Part shown: one piece after another, positions 32,569-40,847 of the stretch
Numbering within the stretch: the first letter of the stretch is position 1
Layout: each line of letters starts with the position of its first letter
From: CAXMMR01 sp965198995
Lineage (GTDB): Bacteria; Pseudomonadota; Alphaproteobacteria; Acetobacterales; Acetobacteraceae
DNA length: 64,000 nt
Direction of reading: 5' to 3'
Assembly: GCA_965198995.1 (NCBI GenBank)
Contig: CBDAQG010000002.1
Span: forward strand, 2,604,001-2,668,000
Notes under the pieces: model-generated
Database searches by the model: none
Told to the model about the DNA's origin: nothing
Seen by the model: only the letters and a program-made list of their open reading frames with translations
Translations under genes and position numbers: made by a program

Positions 32569-35500
32569 GCGGCAACTCCTAAAGCTGGCGGCGCGATGCC
32601 CTCGAGCCTGTCCTCGGCCGCCTCGCCCGCCTCGCGCAACCGCTCCAGCGTCTCGGCGTCCGGCGACCAGTAGTGCCGCTCGCCGGCCTCGAGCAGCCTG
32701 TTCACGATCTTCGCCGAGGCCACCGGGTTGAGCGCGCAGAGCCGCTCGCGCATGCCCGGCTCCAGCACGAAGGTCTCGCTGAGCTGCTGGTAGATCCACG
32801 GCGCGACCTGGCCGGTGGTCGCCGACCAGCCGAGCGTGTTGGTCACCTGCGCCTCGATCTGGCGCACGCCCTCGTAGCCGTGCGCCAGCAGCGCCTCGTA
32901 CCATTTCGGGTTCAGCGCCCGGGTGCGCGTCTCCAGGCTCACCTGCTCGGCCAGGCTGCGCACGATGCCGTCGCCGCGCGTCTGGTCGCCGATGTAGAGG
33001 CTCGCCGCCGCGCCACGGTTGCGCTTCACCGCCCGGGCGATGCCGCCCAGCGTGTCGAAGTAGTGGTCGACGGTGGTGACGCCGAGCTCGATGCTGTCGA
33101 GGTTCTGGTAGGCGACGTCAACGGTGGAGAGCATGTCGGCGAGCACCGCGTCCTGGCGCGAGGCGTGGCCGTTCATGCCGTAGGCGAACCCCTTGCGGCG
33201 CACATACGCCTCGGCGAGCTCGTCCTCGTCGTTCCAGCCGCCCTGGTCGATCATCAGGTTGACGTTGGCGCCGTAGGCGTCCTCGGCGTTGCCGAACACC
33301 CGCAGCGCCGCCACCGCCATGCTGCAGCCGTTGCGGTTCGCGAACGACAGCGCGTGCGCGCGGATGAAATTCTGGTCGGCCGGCTCGTCCGCCTCGGCCG
33401 CGAGCAGCGCCGCCTCGGCGAGCAGCCGCGTCTGCAGCGGCAGCAGGTCGCGAAAGATGCCTGACAGCGTTACGATCACGTCGATGCGCGGCCGGCCGAG
33501 CCGGGCCAGCGGCACCAGTGCGGCGCCGGCCAGCCGGCCGTAGCTGTCATGCCGCGGCTCGGCGCCGATCAGCCACAGCGCCTGGGCGATCGGGCCGCCC
33601 TCGGTCTTGAGGTTGTCGGTGCCCCACAGCACCATCGCCACCGTCTCGGGCAGCGGCGCCCCGTCCGCCCGGTGGCGCGCCAGCAGCCGCTCGGCCTGGC
33701 GGGCGCCGTCCTGCACCGCGAACGCGCTCGGAATGCGGAAGGGGTCGAGGCCGTGCAGGTTGCGCCCGGTCGGCAGCACGTCGGCATTGCGCACGATGTC
33801 GCCGCCAGGTGCGGGGCGCAGGTAGCCGCCATCGAGCGCGTGCAGGATCGCCGGCAGCTCGCTGTCGGTCGCGAGCAGGCGGTCGAGCTCGGCGCGACGC
33901 AGCGGCTCGACGATGCCGGCGGCGTCCAGCATGTCGGCCCGCCCGGCCGCGTCGGGCGGGCGGCCGACGACGTGCAGGCCCTGCGGGATCAGCGTCTGCT
34001 CGAATTCCACCAGCTGCAGCCGCAGGGCGGCGATGGCCGCCGCCGCGTCCGTCCAGGCTGGCGCGGCGTCGCCGAGCTCGATCGCGGCCGCCTGCGCCTG
34101 GATCAGCTCGGCGAGTGCGGCCCGCTGCTCCTCGCTCGACTCCGGCGCCAGCGCCCGCCAGCGATCGACCGAGGTTTTGAGATCGAGCAGGCCGCGATAC
34201 AGCCCGGCGCGCCCGAGCGGCGGCGTCAGGTGGCTGATCAGCGTCGCCCCGGTCCGGCGCTTGGCGAGCGCGCCCTCGGAGGGATTGTTGGCGGCATACA
34301 GATACAAGTTCGGCAGGTCGCCGATCAGCCGGTCCGGCCAGCAGGCGGCGGACAGGCCGGCATGCTTGCCGGGCATGAACTCGAGCGCGCCGTGGGTGCC
34401 GAAATGCAGCACCGCATGGGCGGCGAAGTCCTCGCGCAGATAGCGGTAGAAGGCGGAGAAAGCGTGCGTCGGCGCAAACCCGTGCTCGAACAGCAGCCGC
34501 ATCGGGTCGCCCTCGTAGCCGAAGGCCGGCTGCACCGCGACCAGAACGTTGCCGAACCGCTCGCCCAGCACCTGGATCGCGCGGCCGTCGCTGTTCTGCC
34601 GCCCGGGTGCGGGCCCCCACTGCCGCTCGATCTCGGCCAGATGCGGCTCGCGCCGGACGTGGTCGGCGGCCGGGATGCGGTGCACGACGTTGGCGTCGGT
34701 GCCGAACTGCGCCGCGTTGCCGACCAGCACCCGCTCGCGCAGCGCCTCGACGCTGGCCGGCACCTCGACGCGGTAGCCGCCGGCCGACAGCCCGATCATC
34801 ACCCGGTGCAGCGACTCGAACACGGAGAGGTAGGCGGCGGTGCCGGTGCTGCCGCCATTGGGCGGGAAGTTGAACAGCACCACGGCCACTCGCCGCTCCG
34901 CCCGGCCGGCGCGGCGCAGCGCCACCAGACGCGCCACCCGCGCCGCCAGCATCGCCGCCCGCTCCGGCTCCGAGGCCATGTGGCGCCCCGCCGCCGCATC
35001 ACCGCCCTCCTGTGCTCCTTGGCGCCCGCCGAACGTCATCGGCCAGATCGCGCCGTCGAGCTCCGGCAGCGCCACCATCATCGCCGCCTCGACCGGGGTG
35101 AGACCGCGCGCATCGTCGCGCCACTGCGCCAGCGTCTGGAACTCGACCGGGTGGGCGGCGAGGTAGGGCACGTCGAGCGCGGCCAGCACGGTCTCCGCCG
35201 CCTTTGCATCGTTGTAGGCGGGACCGCCGACAAGCGAGAATCCGGTGAGCGACAGCATGGCGTCGATCTGCGGCCGGCCGTCGGCCAGGAAGTAGCGCTC
35301 GATCGCCGGGCGCGCGTCCAGCCCCGCCGCAAACGCCGTGATGACGTTGAGGCCGCGCGCCTCGAGTGCCGCGATCACGCCGTCATAATGCGCGGCGTTG
35401 CCGGCCAGCACGTAGGAGCGCATGACCAGCAGCCCCACCGTGCCCGCGTCCCCCCGCCGCGGCAGGGCGGCGACGTCCTCGACGACACGGCCCGGCAGCG

Positions 35501-36185
35501 CCGGATGATACAGCCCGACATCCGGATACTCGACCGGGGCGGCGATGCGCAGCTTGGCGCCCTGGGCCGCCTCGCCGGCGTAACGATCAACCAGCATGCG
35601 CACCATGCCGGCGAGGTTCGCCTCCGAGCCGGCCAGCCAGTATTGCAACGCCAGGAAGTAGCAGCGCGCGTCCTGTGCCGCGCCGGGAATGAAGCGCAGC
35701 ACCTTGGGCAGGCGCTTCAGCATGCGCATCTGGTCGCGCCCGCTCGCAGCACCGGGCTTGCCGCGGCCGCCGCGCAGGCGCTTCAGCACGCCCATCAGCC
35801 CGCCCGCCTCGCCCGCCATCGAGAACGACCCCATCCGGGTCAGCTTCACGACCTCAGGCGCCGACATGCAGCCGAGCATCGCCCGACAGCCCGCCTGGCG
35901 CGCCTGCAGCGCCGGCAGCACCGCGTCCACATGCTCGCCGAGGAACAGCATGGCGGCGACGACGATGTCGGCGCCGGCGATGGCGGCGTGGCAGGCGGCG
36001 AGCGCCGCGCCGTCATGGCCCCACATATCGGCCGAGTGCACGGCGAGCGACAGGCCCGGCAGCTCGGCTTGCAGCGAGCGCTCCACCTGCAGGGCAGCCG
36101 CAGCCAGATGGCTGTCCATCGTCACGATGGCGATCCGGATCGGTGTCGTCACGACCGGCCCGAGCGGCGACGTCTCAGCGTGCAT
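32565..36185 (-). CDS. bchH: Magnesium chelatase catalytic subunit H
   Basis: Porphyrin-binding subunit (about 1206 residues) that receives Mg2+ with BchID help. The N-terminal segment PIRIAIVTMDSHLAAA and the conserved HFGTHGALEFMPGKHAG and MNGHASRQD motifs are seen. The preferred start is 36185 (MHAETS), with an upstream ATG at 36203 as alternative; both overlap the end of bchB. The C-terminus overlaps bchL. Confidence 0.95.
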   Translation of the reverse strand: MHAETSPLGPVVTTPIRIAIVTMDSHLAAAALQVERSLQAELPGLSLAVHSADMWGHDGAALAACHAAIAGADIVVAAMLFLGEHVDAVLPALQARQAGCRAMLGCMSAPEVVKLTRMGSFSMAGEAGGLMGVLKRLRGGRGKPGAASGRDQMRMLKRLPKVLRFIPGAAQDARCYFLALQYWLAGSEANLAGMVRMLVDRYAGEAAQGAKLRIAAPVEYPDVGLYHPALPGRVVEDVAALPRRGDAGTVGLLVMRSYVLAGNAAHYDGVIAALEARGLNVITAFAAGLDARPAIERYFLADGRPQIDAMLSLTGFSLVGGPAYNDAKAAETVLAALDVPYLAAHPVEFQTLAQWRDDARGLTPVEAAMMVALPELDGAIWPMTFGGRQGAQEGGDAAAGRHMASEPERAAMLAARVARLVALRRAGRAERRVAVVLFNFPPNGGSTGTAAYLSVFESLHRVMIGLSAGGYRVEVPASVEALRERVLVGNAAQFGTDANVVHRIPAADHVRREPHLAEIERQWGPAPGRQNSDGRAIQVLGERFGNVLVAVQPAFGYEGDPMRLLFEHGFAPTHAFSAFYRYLREDFAAHAVLHFGTHGALEFMPGKHAGLSAACWPDRLIGDLPNLYLYAANNPSEGALAKRRTGATLISHLTPPLGRAGLYRGLLDLKTSVDRWRALAPESSEEQRAALAELIQAQAAAIELGDAAPAWTDAAAAIAALRLQLVEFEQTLIPQGLHVVGRPPDAAGRADMLDAAGIVEPLRRAELDRLLATDSELPAILHALDGGYLRPAPGGDIVRNADVLPTGRNLHGLDPFRIPSAFAVQDGARQAERLLARHRADGAPLPETVAMVLWGTDNLKTEGGPIAQALWLIGAEPRHDSYGRLAGAALVPLARLGRPRIDVIVTLSGIFRDLLPLQTRLLAEAALLAAEADEPADQNFIRAHALSFANRNGCSMAVAALRVFGNAEDAYGANVNLMIDQGGWNDEDELAEAYVRRKGFAYGMNGHASRQDAVLADMLSTVDVAYQNLDSIELGVTTVDHYFDTLGGIARAVKRNRGAAASLYIGDQTRGDGIVRSLAEQVSLETRTRALNPKWYEALLAHGYEGVRQIEAQVTNTLGWSATTGQVAPWIYQQLSETFVLEPGMRERLCALNPVASAKIVNRLLEAGERHYWSPDAETLERLREAGEAAEDRLEGIAPPALGVAA

Positions 36186-37767
36186 GGTGCGCCTTTGCCT
36201 CATAGAGCGTCTCGACGGTGATCAGCGCCCGCCCGCGATCACGCGCGTAGGCCTCGGTGTTGCGTCGCGCCTTGCCGCGCACGAACACCGGCACCCGGCG
36301 CAGCTCGCGCTCCGCCTCGGGCGCCCACGCCGCTACGGCCTCCAGCGTCGCCGCCTCGAGCTGCGGCGCGCTGAACTCGGCTTGCAGAGGCGACGTCGGC
36401 GCGTGGTGGCCGAGATGGGACGCCGGCGCGTGGTGGCCGAGATGGGACGCCGGCGCGTGGTGGCCGAGATGGGACGCCGGCGCGTCGGGCGAAAACTCGT
36501 CGTCCTCGCGGAACATGCCGAGCAGATGCTCCTCCAGCCCCATCATCAACGGATGCACCCAGCTGTCGAACAGCACGTTGGCGCCTTCGAACCCCATCTG
36601 CGGCGAGTAACGCGCCGGGAAGTCCTGCACGTGCACGGGGGCCGAGATGACCGCGCAGGGGATGCCGAGGCGCTTGGCGACGTGGCGCTCCATCTGGGTG
36701 CCGAGCACGAGGTCGGGCCGCAGCTCGGCGATGCGCGCCTCGACCTCAAGGCTGTCGTCGGTGATCAACGCCTCGAGGCCGTGGCCCTGCGCCGCCTCGC
36801 GCAGCTCGCGGCCGAACTCGCGGCTGTAGCTGCCGAGCCCGACCACGTCGAAGCCGAGCTCCGAGGCCGCGACCCGCGCCGCGGCGATCGCATGCGTCGC
36901 GTCGCCGAACACGAAGACGCGCTTGCCGGTCAGATACGTCGCGTCGACCGAGCGCGAGTACCAGGGCAGGTTGCAGGCCGGCTCGGCGGCGCCGGGCGCG
37001 ATCCCGGCCAGCGCGCACACCTCGTCGACAAAGGCGCGCGTCGCCGCGACGCCGATCGGCACCGTGCGCGTCGCTGGCTGGCCGAAGCGCTTCTGCAGGT
37101 AGCGCGCCGCGGTGCCGGCGATCTCCGGATACAGCACGACGTTGAAGCTCGCCTCGCCGAGCCGCGCCAGCGCCGCCGGGGTCGCGCCGAGCGGCGCCAC
37201 CACGCGGACCTGCACGCCAAGCCGCTCGAGCAGGCCACGCACCTCGCGCACGTCGTCGCGGTGGCGAAAGCCGAGCGCGGTGGGGCCGAGGATGTTGCAG
37301 CTCGGGCCGTCCCGGTCGCGCGGCGCATCGACGGCGAGCCCGCGCACCAGCGCGTAGAACGTTTCGGCCGCGGCCCAATTCTCCTTGCGCTGGTAGGACG
37401 GCAGGTCGAGCGCGATCACCGGGATCGGCAGGCCGAGGGCGCGGGCGAGGCCGCCGGGATCGTCCTGGATCAGCTCGCCGGTGCAGCTCGCGCCGACCAG
37501 CATCACCTCGGGCGCGAAGCGCTCGTAGGCGTCGCGCACCGCCGTCTTGAACAGCGCCGCGGTGTCGCCGCCGAGGTCGCGCGCGGCGAACGTCGTGTAG
37601 GTCACCGGCGGGCGGCGGTCGGCCCGCTCGATCATGGTGAACAGCAGGTCGGCATAGGTGTCGCCCTGCGGCGCGTGCAGCACGTAGTGCACGCGGTCCA
37701 TGGCGGCGGCGATCCGCATCGCGCCGACATGGGTGGGCCCCTCATAGGTCCAGAGCGTGAGCTGCAT
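36175..37767 (-). CDS. bchB: Dark-operative protochlorophyllide reductase subunit B, with His-rich repeat insert
   Basis: DPOR catalytic subunit (530 residues). The N-terminus MQLTLWTYEGPTHVGAMRIA and cluster Cys in LVGASCTGELIQDD are conserved. Before the small C-terminal DUF (PCP_red) domain, a linker carries three perfect-to-near-perfect 27-bp tandem repeats (36392-36472) encoding HLGHHAPAS units, which should be a flexible His-rich spacer. It starts 3 nt after bchN and overlaps bchH. Confidence 0.95.
   Translation of the reverse strand: MQLTLWTYEGPTHVGAMRIAAAMDRVHYVLHAPQGDTYADLLFTMIERADRRPPVTYTTFAARDLGGDTAALFKTAVRDAYERFAPEVMLVGASCTGELIQDDPGGLARALGLPIPVIALDLPSYQRKENWAAAETFYALVRGLAVDAPRDRDGPSCNILGPTALGFRHRDDVREVRGLLERLGVQVRVVAPLGATPAALARLGEASFNVVLYPEIAGTAARYLQKRFGQPATRTVPIGVAATRAFVDEVCALAGIAPGAAEPACNLPWYSRSVDATYLTGKRVFVFGDATHAIAAARVAASELGFDVVGLGSYSREFGRELREAAQGHGLEALITDDSLEVEARIAELRPDLVLGTQMERHVAKRLGIPCAVISAPVHVQDFPARYSPQMGFEGANVLFDSWVHPLMMGLEEHLLGMFREDDEFSPDAPASHLGHHAPASHLGHHAPASHLGHHAPTSPLQAEFSAPQLEAATLEAVAAWAPEAERELRRVPVFVRGKARRNTEAYARDRGRALITVETLYEAKAHHAR
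36392..36490. repeat. 27-bp tandem repeat in bchB
   Basis: Three full copies of a 27-bp unit (36392-36418, 36419-36445, 36446-36472) plus a partial fourth. The first differs by one base. The unit length keeps the reading frame and encodes nine residues, HLGHHAPAS, so copy number could vary without destroying bchB. Confidence 0.9.
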
Positions 37768-37770
37768 CGG

Positions 37771-39132
37771 CTAGGCCGCCACCGGCGGGGCCGGCGGGGC
37801 CGGCGCCATCGGCGGGGCCAGCGCGCCGTCGAGCAGCGCGCGCCGCAGCATCGGCCGGGCGAACAGAGCGGCGAGGTCGCCGGCCTGCTCGTAGCCGTGC
37901 ACCGGGCTGAACAGCAGCTCGATCGACCACTTGGTGGTGAGGCCCTCCGCCTCCAGCGGGTTGGCGAGCCCGAGGCCGCAGACGACGAGGTCCGGCCGCG
38001 CCGCCCGGCAGCGGTCGAGCTGGCGGTCGACGTCCTGCCCTTCGCTCAGCATCGTGCCGGCCGGCAGCAGGGCGAGCTCCTCGGCCAGGTGCTGGCGGTG
38101 CAGGTAGGGCGTGCCGACCTCGATGAGCCGCATGCCGAGCTCGCGCGACAGGAAGCGCGCGAACGGGATCTCCAGCTGCGAGTCTGGAAACAGGAACACC
38201 GAGCGCCCGGCGAGCCGCTCGCGCTGACGCCCGACCGACGCCCGCGCCCGCGCCTGCCCGGGCGCGAGCACCGCCCGGCACCGGGCGGACGGCACGCCGA
38301 ACGCGGCGGCGGCGGCGCTGAACCAGGCCGTCGTGCCCTCCTCGCCAAGCGGGAAGGGCGCGGCGATCCGCCTCGCCCCACGCGCCTCGAGCAGCCGCGC
38401 GGTCTCGGCCAGGAACGGCTGGGCCAGCAGCAGCCGCGTGCCGGCGCCCACCGGCGGCAGCGCGGTGGCGCGACGCGGCGGCAGGAAGTGCACCGGCCCG
38501 ATGCCGAGCGCGGCGAAGGTCGTGCGGAACTGCGCCTCGACCACGTCCGGCAAGGCGCCCGCGACCAGCAGCGCCGGCGCGTCGCCCTCGGCGAGCTCGG
38601 GCACCAGCGCGGCGAGGCACGCATCCTCGCCCTGGGTGAACGTCGTCTCCAACCCGCTGCCGGAATAGGCCAACACCCGGGTCGCCGGCAGGGTGCGGCC
38701 GGCCAGCCGCGCGGCCGCGCGGCCGAGGTCCAGCTTGATCACTTCGGAGGGGCACGAGCCGACCAGAAACAGCAGCCGGATCTCCGGCCGACGCTCGAGC
38801 AGCCTCGCCACGACCCGGTCCAGCTCGTCATTCATGTCGGCGCGGCCGGCGAGGTCGCGCTCCTCGATGATCGCGGTGGCGAAGCGCGGCTCGGCGAAGA
38901 TCATGACGCCGGCGGCCGACTGCAGCAGGTGCGCGCAGGTGCGCGAGCCGACCACCAGGAAGAACGCGTCCGGCATGGCGCGGTGCAGCCAGACGATGCC
39001 GGTCAGGCCACAGAATACCTCGCGCTGGCCCCGCTCGCGGAGCGGCGTGATCTCCGCCTCGTTACGCGGCGCGCGCTCGACGGCAACACAGTCGACCAAG
39101 GCGGAACGCGTCAATGCGAGGCTCGCGCTCAC
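37771..39132 (-). CDS. bchN: Dark-operative protochlorophyllide reductase subunit N
   Basis: DPOR catalytic subunit (453 residues) pairing with BchB. Cluster Cys candidates are in REVFCGLTGIVWL, GSRTCAHLLQ and LVGSCPSEVIKLD. The GTG at 39132 overlaps the bchF TGA (GTGA); further upstream reading lies in bchF. The C-terminus is a Pro/Ala-rich tail. Confidence 0.95.
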   Translation of the reverse strand: MSASLALTRSALVDCVAVERAPRNEAEITPLRERGQREVFCGLTGIVWLHRAMPDAFFLVVGSRTCAHLLQSAAGVMIFAEPRFATAIIEERDLAGRADMNDELDRVVARLLERRPEIRLLFLVGSCPSEVIKLDLGRAAARLAGRTLPATRVLAYSGSGLETTFTQGEDACLAALVPELAEGDAPALLVAGALPDVVEAQFRTTFAALGIGPVHFLPPRRATALPPVGAGTRLLLAQPFLAETARLLEARGARRIAAPFPLGEEGTTAWFSAAAAAFGVPSARCRAVLAPGQARARASVGRQRERLAGRSVFLFPDSQLEIPFARFLSRELGMRLIEVGTPYLHRQHLAEELALLPAGTMLSEGQDVDRQLDRCRAARPDLVVCGLGLANPLEAEGLTTKWSIELLFSPVHGYEQAGDLAALFARPMLRRALLDGALAPPMAPAPPAPPVAA

Positions 39133-39761
39133 TCGGCGACGCCCGCGACGGCGCTCGCCCATGGCTGCGCCTCGCGCCGCACGGCGCGGAACTTCAGCAC
39201 GAACTGCGCCGCATTGACCACGTAGGACGCATAGGCGGTGAGCGCGAGCAGCATCAGCTGCGGCGGCGCGAGCGCGTGGGTCAGCAGTGCGGCGAGATAG
39301 CCGGTGTGCAGCGCGATCACCAGCATGCTGAACACGTCTTCCCAGAAGAACGCAGGCGCGAACAGCAGGCGACCGAACACGGCGCGCTCCCACAGCGCCC
39401 CGGTCGTCATGATAGCGTAAAGAAACAGCGTCTTGATCACGATCGACACGGTCGCCGCCGCGTAGCCCGAGCCGCTCGCCAGGTAGTGCAGCACGAGGCC
39501 AAGGCTCACGGCGAAGGCGAGGAATTGCAGCGGCGCCAGCACCCCTTGCACCACCGTCCAGCCGCTCTCGTCGCGCCGAATTCGCTGCTCGGGCGTGTAG
39601 ACGATGCTGATACGCCGCGGCGCGGGGTTGATGCTCCGCGGCGCGGGGCCGACGCACGGGGCCGGCGCCGGACGCCGCGCGGCGAAGCCTGCGCTCGCTG
39701 TCCAGGGGCAGCAATTTGCGCCGTTGAGCCTGTCGGAGAGAGAGAAATGCGTCGTCGCCAC
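39129..39761 (-). CDS. bchF: 3-vinyl bacteriochlorophyllide hydratase
   Basis: Hydrates the C3 vinyl group. The core from YTPEQRIRRDESGWTVVQG to the end is a clear BchF (about 160 residues, four helices). There is no ATG close to it. GTG at 39761 is chosen because the region upstream looks like promoter; an ATG at 39851 would add 30 residues and overlap a PpsR-like site. Either choice leaves an unusual 40-70 residue N-terminal extension with no recognisable feature. First gene of bchFNBHLM. Confidence 0.85.
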   Translation of the reverse strand: MATTHFSLSDRLNGANCCPWTASAGFAARRPAPAPCVGPAPRSINPAPRRISIVYTPEQRIRRDESGWTVVQGVLAPLQFLAFAVSLGLVLHYLASGSGYAAATVSIVIKTLFLYAIMTTGALWERAVFGRLLFAPAFFWEDVFSMLVIALHTGYLAALLTHALAPPQLMLLALTAYASYVVNAAQFVLKFRAVRREAQPWASAVAGVAE

Positions 39762-39830
39762 TGCCAACCCCCGCAACCCGCCGATGCCGAACGCTAGGAC
39801 CCGACCCGAGCGACTGTCAAGCAGACTGAA

Positions 39831-39848
39831 CGTAATCTTTAGTTGACA
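39831..39848. promoter_or_regulatory. Degenerate PpsR-like site in the bchF-ppaA divergent region
   Basis: CGT-N12-ACA (five of six consensus bases), with TGTCAAC at the minus-strand end as in the perfect bchC site. It sits between the divergent bchF and ppaA genes, where PpsR control is expected. One mismatch makes it tentative. Confidence 0.4.
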
Positions 39849-39902
39849 CATTGCAGCGCCGTTGCTTCAGTCCGCCATCAGCCAAAGCGCAGGAAGCACC
39901 CG

Positions 39903-40847
39903 ATGTCTGGTCTGCGCGCGCAGGCTACCGGCGACGTGACAAGAGCGAGAGGACGCCTCGTGCCGCACCGCGACAACATGCCGTCGATCCTGGCTCTGGT
40001 CGAACGCCAAGTGATCCCGCGGCTCGTCGACAGCCTCGATCGGCGGCTGCCGCAGCGCACCGCGCAGACGGCCGAGGCGCTGCAGGCGCAGACGCTGCGC
40101 CGGCTGGTGGAGTGCCTGCTGCTGGACGACCCGCGCCCGGGCCGCGAGCTGCTGGCATCGCTGCGTGCCGGCGGCGCGGCGCCGGATGCGCTCTGCCTTG
40201 GCCTGCTGAGCCAGGCGGCGCATCGGCTCGGCGAGCTGTGGGAGGAAGACCTCGCGTCGTGCAGCGAGGTCACCATCGGCACGCTGCGCCTGCAATCGAT
40301 GCTGCACTCGTTGGCGCCGGAGCTGGTCGAGGGCGGCGACGCCGCCTGCGGAATGGTCGGCGGCGCGGTCGCCCTGCTGGTGCCGGTGCCGGGCGAGACC
40401 CACGGCCTCGGCATCGCCATGCTGAGCGAGTTCTTCCGTCGCGATGGCTGGACGGTCTGCCCGCCACTGCCCAGCGCCAGCGACGACCTCGGCGCCCAGC
40501 TGCAATGCCAGGAGATCGACCTCATCGGACTGTCGATCGCCGGCGAGAGCCACATCGAGACGTTGCGCGAGCAGGTGGCCCGGGCGCGCGAGCGCTCCAT
40601 CCGTCCGGGGCTCATCGTCATGGTCGGCGGCCCGCTGCTGCGCCGCCGACCGGAGCTCGCCCGCCTCGTCGGCGCCGACGCGACCGCCGCGGACGCCGAG
40701 GAGGCGGTGCGCTTCGCCGGCCTGCTGCTGCGCGCGCGGCGCGCGGCCGAGGCGCCGGCCGCAGTCGACGGCGGTGGATCCGCAATCCGCGACCGCCCTC
40801 AGCGACCGGACGACCGGCGACTGGCCCGGCGAGGCCAGGCCTCGTGA
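39903..40847 (+). CDS. ppaA: B12-binding antirepressor of the PpaA/AerR family
   Basis: Regulatory protein (314 residues) of the AerR/PpaA family, which uses cobalamin to modulate PpsR/CrtJ. An N-terminal helical domain (to about residue 110) with LSQAAHRLGELWEEDLASCSEVTIGTLR (shown in part) is followed by a B12-binding fold (VPVPGETHGLGIAMLSEFFRR, shown in part, then DLIGLSIAGES). The classical H-x-x-W segment appears as LGELWEED. AGGA upstream fixes the ATG at 39903. Its stop overlaps the ppsR start (GTGA), so the pair is co-translated. Confidence 0.88.
   Translation: MSGLRAQATGDVTRARGRLVPHRDNMPSILALVERQVIPRLVDSLDRRLPQRTAQTAEALQAQTLRRLVECLLLDDPRPGRELLASLRAGGAAPDALCLGLLSQAAHRLGELWEEDLASCSEVTIGTLRLQSMLHSLAPELVEGGDAACGMVGGAVALLVPVPGETHGLGIAMLSEFFRRDGWTVCPPLPSASDDLGAQLQCQEIDLIGLSIAGESHIETLREQVARARERSIRPGLIVMVGGPLLRRRPELARLVGADATAADAEEAVRFAGLLLRARRAAEAPAAVDGGGSAIRDRPQRPDDRRLARRGQAS

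Noticed and set aside
36392..36490. Repeats in bchB as a CRISPR-like array
   Set aside because: Units are adjacent with no spacers and stay in the bchB frame; no cas genes are seen.
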